64,000 bases of DNA from Arabidopsis thaliana (Eukaryota > Streptophyta > Magnoliopsida > Brassicales > Brassicaceae): assembly GCF_000001735.4 (NCBI RefSeq), contig NC_003075.7, positions 14,013,001-14,077,000 on the forward strand, read 5' to 3'. Made by a program: the position numbers and the translations under genes. The notes under the pieces were generated by a model. The model was not told where the DNA came from and searched no databases. It saw only the letters and a program-made list of their open reading frames with translations. Positions 57,001 to 64,000 of the stretch are shown piece after piece (the stretch's first letter is position 1; every line of letters starts with the position of its first letter).

Positions 57001-59357
57001 GTCATTTGCAACCATCTCTTGGTCAAGCTCAAAGGTCATACCCTGCATGGAGAAATAACAAGAGAAAAATAAATATAAGAAAATAAAAAATCAGGTACTG
57101 CACCTTTATGCTAATTTAAATTATTAAGAACTTACATGACGTGCAATCATGTAGCAGAACTGTTTCTTTTTTACCAGATCGGTACATGAGGTAAATACTT
57201 GCTTCACATACTGCACAAAGGAAAAATATATATCATAAGAAAAATACATAAGTTAAAGAAGAGCTTTTCCCAGCTGCTCCCATGTTGCAGAAAGAGGATA
57301 TTAAGTTTTATATGAAGATTAGAACCATACCTGCATGTTATCAAGAAATAATGCAATTTGCAGCGCGTTTGGATATTCTGCAAACTTAATGTAGATCATG
57401 TAAGCAATATCTAGAACCAACATGTCATCTGGTCCTGGAAGATACCTGGAAAAAAACATACAATATCAACGGGACTGATAATGTGCAAGATAACCAAGCA
57501 AAGCTCATGAGAGCTTGTCTCATATGAAAATAACATAATTAAGGGTGAAACGCCAGTCGAATGAATAAGCTAAACATATTGAAATTACTTTGCTGCACTC
57601 GTGAGATAGTTGCACGTCCTCCTGAAATTTGTATTGTCAACATGCTCAAGTAAGAGATCAAGATCCTCAACATCCATTAAAAGGTCAACAGCTTCGGTTT
57701 CGGCATTATGCTGCAAAGAACAAAAGGGAATCCTTCAAAAATGTGAACAAAACAAGAGGCGCAAATTTCACGCCTATCAATGAAACTTATATTAATATAC
57801 AATGGACCCCTTGTTATTACAAGAAAAGTAAGAATGACAAGGATCTCACCTTCATGTGAAAAGAAACAATTTGCTGCACAAGATCCATTAAGTCTTCAAT
57901 AGAGGACTCTTCACCCTGATATAACAAAAAGAATGAGCATTATAACCATATTCAGTAACGAGCCCATTGTCATAATATTCATTAACAAACCATAATATCC
58001 ATGACGTTGCCAGAATATGAGTGAAACTCCTCGAGCTAAAGAACATTGCCAAAGACCAAATTGTTTACTAACCTGACGTATTGTATACTCTTTTGCAATC
58101 TCTCCAGCCAAATTCCTGACATACTCGTGACCCCACGATCCGATGTCACTCTCTGATCCATTCAACCTATAGTTTAAGCTTTCCTGAAAGAGTATTGCAT
58201 AACAAAGGATCAGCAACAAATAGCTTAAGTCAAATTCTACCAAGAACCACAAAACACAAATCTGGTAAGGCATATCATAAGAGGAAAACAAAAGGGAATC
58301 TAGTTAAATGAATGTGAAGCAAATAGCAATAGGCAAGAAACTCCTACAACAGTAGCAAGAAAGCATACCCTTTCACCTTCAGCAGACATGGTCAGTGCCA
58401 GGACAGAAAGTATATCAGCCAACATTTTCTGCAAAAACGAGTGCGATCTTATAATCCAGACTCAGTAGAACGACTAAGACGGTGTTGATGAGAAATGACT
58501 TAAAATGTTTGAAATCGTACTTTGAGATCAGACTCTGCCATTTTTGCATGAAATTCTTTAAGAACTCCATAATGAGGGCGGAGAAACTTGAGGGGTTTTG
58601 GAACTGATGTCATGGAGCTTGTTGAGTCACGAATTTCCTTCCTACATACCAAAAGAGATCGATCAAGATTAGACTATGAAAACAGTGAAAGCACTAAAAG
58701 CAGCAAAAGAAGTGTCATAAGCCCATTAAAGAAACTCCAATAGAAAATTATCAGAATATTTGCATCTAATCAAATCAAGGATGGGTTTAAGAGATACAAA
58801 AACTACCTCATGCTTTCAAGAGCAATCTTCTGTAACTCAGGATTGGGGTCCTGAACTCTCTCAACATAGAGCTCCAGATTCTGCTTTAGTTGCAAGTCCT
58901 CTTCAGACTACAATAACATCATATGCAAATTGAGTCAGCTGCCAATCAAACCAGCTAAAACCATAGCCATAGTACAAAAGATTCCTATTAATTTAACTCC
59001 ATGTGACTTAAACCCTAACAAGAATTGTATCTTCCCAGAACGAGTTATAATGTGGATTTAACCAACTTCTTAACCTCGCTTTCTAAATAGCAATGCGACA
59101 TTCACAATATATCAGCTAAACCGTACATCTCGGAAAATCTACAGCTTAATCGTGAGTTTTTTCCGATCTCCCTGGATTCTTTCTAACTCAGCTAAGCACG
59201 ATTCCAACTAATAATCGAAATCGATATAAAGAAAACTCACCAGATCCTCTTCCTTTTTATCATCTTTCTTCTTGGAATCCTTAGAAGGAATCTTCGTCGT
59301 AGCTTCGTCCCGCTTCGCACCACCGCCAACACTGTTCGGATCCGGAACTGGAGCCAT
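54082..59357 (-). CDS. RPN1B: 26S proteasome regulatory subunit RPN1B
   Basis: Twenty-three exons join in phase to 891 residues: 59357-59241, 58907-58807, 58641-58521, 58428-58369, 58183-58073, 57915-57850, 57710-57589, 57445-57331, 57210-57136, 57042-56884, 56785-56678, 56600-56499, 56407-56267, 56184-56080, 55996-55775, 55679-55566, 55477-55262, 55164-55105, 55008-54895, 54800-54715, 54626-54518, 54436-54258, 54154-54082. It is the large base scaffold that binds ubiquitin and UBL shuttle factors. Seen: a Lys/Asp-rich N-terminus ([13 protein letters not shown]), PC repeats with Gly-Ala-rich helices ([60 protein letters not shown]), and the conserved end ([17 protein letters not shown], then ENPDYREE). 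Length equals the plant RPN1 norm. It is one of two Arabidopsis paralogues. Confidence 0.97.
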
Positions 59358-59464
59358 TGTAAGTCAGACTATCACCTGATCAAATCAACGAATCCAAACA
59401 ATGAGTATCGAAATTCGTAAAACTCGGAAGAATCGAGCAGCTTCTATCTTATGAGCTCTCGCGT

Positions 59465-59473
59465 AAACCCTAA
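59465..59473 (+). promoter_or_regulatory. Telo-box of RPN1B
   Basis: AAACCCTAA at 59465-59473, about 110 bp upstream of the RPN1B ATG. Telo-boxes commonly pair with TGGGCC/T elements, and do so here. Confidence 0.6.
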
Positions 59474-59619
59474 GTCTCTCTGGAATGGCTCGTTAGAGAA
59501 GAACTATGCTTTTCTTCAGGAACTGTAGCAAAAAGGTTCAACTGTAAAAAATAAATACTATCAGATAAAAAAAAGTACTTATACGGAAGAAGATTACCCC
59601 TCGATCAAGAATTCCATTG

Positions 59620-59658
59620 TGGGCTCAGCCCATAATAAATTGGGCTATTCATTGGGCC
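59620..59658. promoter_or_regulatory. Four TGGGC cores upstream of RPN1B
   Basis: TGGGCT at 59620-59625, the reverse AGCCCA at 59627-59632, TGGGCT at 59641-59646 and TGGGCC at 59653-59658: four cores in 39 bp. They lie about 265-300 bp before the ATG. The core equals site II and also the element reported for the plant proteasome stress regulon controlled by NAC factors. Confidence 0.6.
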
Positions 59659-59669
59659 ATAGTATTCTA

Positions 59670-60140
59670 CTATGGTCTCTATATAAAACACCTTGTCTTT
59701 GGCAAACATCTCTATATATAATCAACACTTTAAAATTTATTTTATTTGGGCGATATAGCCAATCACAAAATAAAGGACTCCAAAAACATCTATTTTATCG
59801 GATTTACATTTGATCAATTTAAATTCGAAGCAACTAATTCGATCGGATTTAAATTCGAACAACATAATAATAGCAACATTTATATAAATACGTTACATGT
59901 CTTAGTCGACATGTTCTTTTATGGTAAAGTTAGCAATATTAGTCGAACTCAAACATATACCTTCACATAATGAAAGAGGAAATAACATTTAATTGTTTTT
60001 ATAATTAATAATATAAATGGGAGAATCTGAATTACTTGAGCGATAATAAAAGAAGAAAAGGAAAAGAAATGGAGAAGGGAAGAGGCAAGATGGCAAAGCT
60101 GTGATTTAAAACACCGTCACCTCCCCGTCAACGGAGACAA
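59670..60140. other. Divergent intergenic region RPN1B / DnaJ gene
   Basis: A/T-rich with no coding exon. TTTAAATTCGAA recurs at about 59816 and 59848. It ends at the heat-shock element. Confidence 0.5.
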
Positions 60141-60154
60141 ACAAAGATCGTGTT

Positions 60155-60167
60155 TTCTCGAACCTTC
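60155..60167 (+). promoter_or_regulatory. Perfect heat-shock element
   Basis: TTCTCGAACCTTC: three contiguous alternating units (TTCnnGAAnnTTC), followed after a short gap by another GA-type half. It lies about 145 bp upstream of the DnaJ ATG with a GATATAC box at about 60172. This is the canonical HSF binding pattern. Confidence 0.75.
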
Positions 60168-60309
60168 CACGAGATATACTAAGCCAAAGAAGAAGAAGAG
60201 ACCTGAGACGAACAAGAAATCCAGAAATTACCAATTCCTTTTTTTTGTTTAATCGAATTCAGGAAAAGTGAAGAAACGAAAGAGAGAAGACAAAGAAGAA
60301 GAAGGTGAG

Positions 60310-62091
60310 ATGGGAGTTGATTATTACAAGGTTTTACAGGTTGATAGAAGCGCTAACGACGATGACCTTAAGAAAGCTTATAGAAAACTCGCTATGAAAT
60401 GGCATCCTGATAAGAACCCTAACAACAAAAAAGACGCTGAGGCTAAGTTCAAGCAGATCTCTGAGGCCTACGATGTATGTGTTTGATTCCTCCACTGCTT
60501 TTGCTTTATTGAAATCGTCCCTAAAGTTTTGATTTTTATTTCTATTGAGAAATTTTCATTCCCTTGATACTGTCGGTGGTCACGAACTTGTTTCTGATTT
60601 TTGATATGAGATGCAATTAGTCTGATTTCACGATTTGATGTTGTGTTGGTTCGTGGGGTTTTTAGATTTCGTGTCCCTGAGTAATTCGAATCATAGTATA
60701 TAGTAAAAGATGATTGCTTTATATTTGGGCAAGCTAGGTTATCTCCAAAGCTCTTAATTTGTGCTTTCTTTGCTGATCTTCTGAGTCATGATTTATCCGT
60801 TTTCTTAACTCTGTGATTGATTATTGAGAACCTCTTAGGCACTCTGTACTTGTCAATGTGTAGCTTAGGATTATGAGGAACATACTAAGATTGTTTGATT
60901 TGACTCAGGCTTTTATGAGGCTAATGTTGGTTTTTGTTGTGAGATGATTAGGTTCTTAGCGATCCTCAAAAGAGAGCTGTATATGATCAATACGGTGAGG
61001 AAGGGTTAAAAGGGAATGTGCCACCTCCCAATGCTGCTACTAGTGGAGCATCCTACTTCTCAACAGGAGATGGATCTTCGTCTTTCAGATTCAACCCGAG
61101 AAGTGCAGATGATATATTCGCTGAGTTTTTCGGGTTCTCGACCCCGTTTGGTGGCGGTGGTGGTGGCACTGGAGGGCAGAGATTCGCTAGCCGCATGTTT
61201 GGTGATGATATGTATGCCTCGTTTGGTGAAGGAGCAGGTGGAGGAGGAGCTATGCATCATCATCACCATCATCATCATCACGCTGCAGCTAGGAAAGTGG
61301 CTCCTATCGAGAACAAGTTGCCTTGTAGCCTTGAAGATCTCTACAAAGGAACCACCAAGAAGATGAAGATCTCCAGGGAGATTGTAGATGTCAGCGGGTA
61401 AGTGATTGAACTCAGATACCATTTCGATCACACTTATAACATTTTGTTATTAGGCTTATCTACTAGTCAACCTAGAGCATGGTTTTAGAAATATACAACC
61501 TCCCAAGTCCCAAGTATGATGAACATATATGAAACAAAGTTTCAAGCTTTTAGATTCTGCAACATTCCCCAGCTTCCATATGGTTAATTGTTGATTTGAG
61601 CTGACCCTAGTTGTTGTCTTAACAATATCTAATATCTGTCTTCTGGTAAATGCAGTAAGGCAATGCAAGTGGAAGAGATTCTAACGATTGGAGTGAAACC
61701 CGGGTGGAAGAAAGGCACAAAGATCACATTCCCAGAGAAAGGCAATGAGCATCCAGGTGTGATTCCAGCGGATCTAGTCTTCATCATTGACGAGAAACCC
61801 CATCCAGTGTTTACCCGTGAGGGCAACGACCTGATTGTCACACAGAAAGTCTCACTAGCTGATGCCTTAACAGGCTACACCGCAAACATAGCGACCCTTG
61901 ATGGCCGTACACTTACAATCCCGATCACAAATGTGATCCATCCAGAGTATGAAGAGGTGGTTCCTAAAGAGGGAATGCCACTCCAGAAAGATCAGACAAA
62001 GAAAGGGAACTTAAGGATCAAGTTCAATATCAAGTTTCCAGCGAGATTAACTGCGGAACAGAAAGCTGGGTTTAAGAAGCTTATTGGGTGA
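60310..62091 (+). CDS. Type II (class B) DnaJ/HSP40 co-chaperone
   Basis: Three exons (60310-60474, 60952-61397, 61656-62091) join in phase to 348 residues. Seen: J domain (1-72) with HPD at residues 32-34; a Gly/Phe-rich region (about 75-155) containing [10 protein letters not shown]; an uninterrupted run of nine histidines (157-165); and the C-terminal substrate-binding domains ([55 protein letters not shown]). There is no zinc-finger CxxCxGxG repeat, so it is DNAJB-like, resembling yeast Sis1. It should stimulate HSP70 ATPase and deliver unfolded clients in the cytosol or nucleus. The promoter carries a perfect heat-shock element. Position fits AT4G28480. ATG 60310 is used because the J domain begins there ([11 protein letters not shown]). 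Confidence 0.95.
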
Positions 62092-62320
62092 TGATTAAAG
62101 CATCTCTGTCTTGTGATGTGTGGAGATTGGGATAAATTTGGTAATATACAATTTATAGGGAATTATCTCCCTCTTCATTAAATTTCGTGTTGTTAAACAA
62201 GTCTTCTTTTTAAAGAATAGTTTTTTCAAGATTTGGTACATGTCCTCCATAAACAAAAATTGAAGATCACAAATCTTTTTGTTATACAAAAGTTTTTCAG
62301 TTCTTGTCTAGAGTATGAAA

Positions 62321-63011
62321 TTATTCTTTGGTAAGGGGAGATCCGATGCCATGACGGCGTGTAGGGAACGCTAGGAAGAAGGCACCACAAATGACGCCGA
62401 TGACAAAAGGTAAACTGGTAAGAATCTCCTTGGTTTCCTCGGAAGGAACGGGGAATAAACAACGGGTTACGTTCTGATCAAACATGGAGACTGCGAAGAA
62501 GACGAGCATTGACATGATTGCGTGAATAAAATCAAGAATCTTGAGCTTATACTTTTCCTTCTCCTCCTCCGTTAAAGTAATCGATCCATCCATCACTAAT
62601 AGCCCACTCCACGTTGCCAACCCGTACCTAACCTGCAACATTAAGTTTGGTGCTTATGTCAACAAGTTGTTATGAATGGTACAAAACAGCGGAAAATGTG
62701 ACAGAGATATGTATATATACCTTGCCGTTTGGGTCTCTAATGGAGTCGGTAAAGGAGAAGAGGAAGCAGGAGATGGCGCATAAGGAGACGAGGAAGCAGG
62801 TGAGCCAGCGACTGGTGATGGTGGGACACTGACCTTGATGGGTTAGGACCGGACACATTATTTGAAAACTCATTACAGAACCGGTTGGGAGCAGATTTGA
62901 TAGATGAGCTGTTCCTTTGAATGTTTTCCTCACAACTCTCTCTACTTTCGACTTTGGTTTTCTTGGTGCCGACGGCAACGATGCTATCAATGACTGCTTC
63001 GTCTCCTCCAT
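62321..63011 (-). CDS. DMP7: DUF679 membrane protein DMP7
   Basis: Two exons (63011-62721, 62632-62321) join in phase to 200 residues. A hydrophilic, Lys-rich N-terminus leads into HLSNLLPTGSVMSFQIMCPV, the DMP signature. Four membrane segments follow: around FQIMCPV, CFLVSLCAISCFLFSF, FIHAIMSMLVFFAVSMF and LPFVIGVICGAFFLAF. DMPs are plant membrane proteins of ER, vacuole or plasma membrane linked to senescence and membrane remodelling, and two relatives act in sperm fusion; the function of this member is unknown. ATG 63011 was chosen because frames further upstream lack an ATG. Identity as DMP7 (AT4G28485) is from memory of family and locus. Confidence 0.88.
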
Positions 63012-63099
63012 CTTCAATTGTTTTTTCGTTAATCACTCTGCAAATTCGAATGATTATATATGTTTCTTTTTTTTGTCTCTATGGTTAATTCTGATTTGA

Positions 63100-64000
63100 A
63101 AGAATTGCACAAGATTTTATGGGTTTCGATTTCTTTCTTTTTTGGTGTTTGCTTCCGTTGAGTTGTTTGTTCAGGTTTCAAGGTTGATATTCTGTTCTTC
63201 CATTTTTATGTTTCTGTTGCATGTCAGGATTAGCAATAAAAAACGTAAAAACCAAATAACATTTGAGTAACGAAACAAGAAATAGGAGTTTTGTAACAGA
63301 AAGGATTAAACTAAAACTCTGTCACCGTTTCCTAAGAAGATATATCATTATCAAAGTTACTTTTATTATATTGATATAGTAAAACTTTGCTAAACTAGTA
63401 AAAACTAGTTTTTCGAAAATAATCTAGATTAGAATTCTCCAAAGACGTGGCTTAATTCTAATCTGTCTAACGTATGGACCATAAAGAATTGTATTAAATT
63501 GGTCTTTGAACGAATTTATTCTTCGGCTAAAAGAGGTTATCGGTTGTGAAGTGGACCTGCAATTTCATTTGTTTGTTCATAAGAATATATGAACGAGAAC
63601 TTAGGTGACCTCTATTTCATATAACTTTTACATACTGCATACTGGTAAATCATATGAAATATGGACTTTTAAAACGAAACAAAAATCACGTATAACCCTA
63701 TTAGTGTATATAGAGTCTCTGTTGTGTTGAGACTCTGTTGTGTTGAGACTCTATATACACTAATAAACCCTTTTTACTTCTTTGTTCCATACGAATTAAG
63801 CTTCAGAATAACAGAATTTAAGAGAATATCGTTATTAACAGCAAAAGTCCAAAACAATTAAAAGGCAGAGTGCTTGTGGAGACGTAAAGGGAATGCAAAC
63901 TAAGAAGAAGAAAAGTCATTATCGTTAGAGGACCAAAGACTTAAACATTATTGGATTAAGGTGACATCATAGTGCATAGTGCGTTGTACCATCGCGCAAA
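63100..64000. other. Intergenic DNA at the window end
   Basis: DMP7 upstream region and A/T-rich DNA. Only the fold-back at 63699-63765 stands out. The next recalled gene, HAESA, would lie beyond the window. Confidence 0.5.
63699..63765. repeat. Perfect 21-bp inverted repeat (fold-back) with repeated loop
   Basis: The arms 63699-63719 and 63745-63765 are perfectly complementary (TATTAGTGTATATAGAG... against ...CTCTATATACACTAATA) around a 25-nt loop. The 16-bp unit TGTTGTGTTGAGACTC occurs twice head to tail (63720-63735, 63736-63751), so loop and right arm arose partly by tandem duplication. Confidence 0.9.

Noticed and set aside
61255-61281. His-tag-like run suggesting vector or tag sequence
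   Set aside because: It is embedded in frame within a natural exon, with mixed CAT/CAC codons and conserved DnaJ sequence on both sides.
1-64000. CRISPR arrays, operons or phage-like modules
   Set aside because: The sequence is plant nuclear DNA with spliced genes; no regularly spaced repeat array or prokaryotic gene organisation is present.

Overview
The window is plant nuclear DNA. It has many short AT-rich introns with GT/AG borders, 5' leaders with CT/GA runs, telo-box and TGGGCC/T promoter motifs, and unmistakable plant families: L-type lectin receptor kinase, phytocyanin, reticulon, DMP and PIP peptide. Protein sequences and gene order match, from memory, Arabidopsis thaliana chromosome 4 around AT4G28300-AT4G28485 (FLOE1 to DMP7, just before HAESA). 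No database was searched. Every exon chain given below was spliced by hand and checked for reading phase.

Layout. 1-7.1 kb: FLOE1 (+), a small basic nuclear-type protein with three E2F-like promoter sites (+), and mannanase MAN5 (-). 8.3-12.9 kb: a direct tandem duplication of about 2 kb carrying two near-identical small membrane-protein genes (-). The second copy has collected a SINE and a solo LTR and lacks about 280 bp of the first copy's upstream DNA. 13.5-18 kb: lectin receptor kinase (+) and mitochondrial-type ribosomal protein uL22m (-). 18-19.6 kb: a small hAT-type DNA element sitting in a coding-like relic, then tRNA-Lys(UUU). 20-28 kb: ENODL3 (-), the RING E3 ligase FLY1 (+, 14 exons) and an LRX-like LRR protein without an extensin tail (-). 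28.4-30.3 kb: ADP/ATP carrier AAC3 (-).

31-38 kb: three small lipid-transfer-protein (8-cysteine) genes, each differently modified, around a PP2C phosphatase. 39-44.5 kb: a tandem pair of SUR1/tyrosine-aminotransferase-like genes. 44.8-48 kb: reticulon-like protein and an OB-fold protein. 48.7-51.6 kb: the SOF1/DCAF13 WD40 ribosome-biogenesis factor (-, 16 exons). 53.1 kb: the immune peptide precursor PIP1 (+). 54-59.4 kb: proteasome subunit RPN1B (-, 23 exons). 60.3-62.1 kb: a type II DnaJ protein with a heat-shock element (+). 62.3-63.0 kb: DMP7 (-). The window ends in AT-rich DNA with a perfect fold-back.

The genes form no pathway: this is ordinary gene-dense euchromatin. Several genes (FLY1, PP2C, the aminotransferases, reticulon, RPN1B, DnaJ) have, as I recall, ordered homeologues on chromosome 2 near AT2G20560-AT2G20650, so the window looks like one half of an ancient whole-genome-duplication block. 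The less-described material is mostly at small scale: the decaying tandem duplication, the three insertions datable against it, the LTP cluster with cysteine loss or a frameshift, the E2F and HSE promoters, an orphan USE+TATA promoter, and the terminal fold-back.
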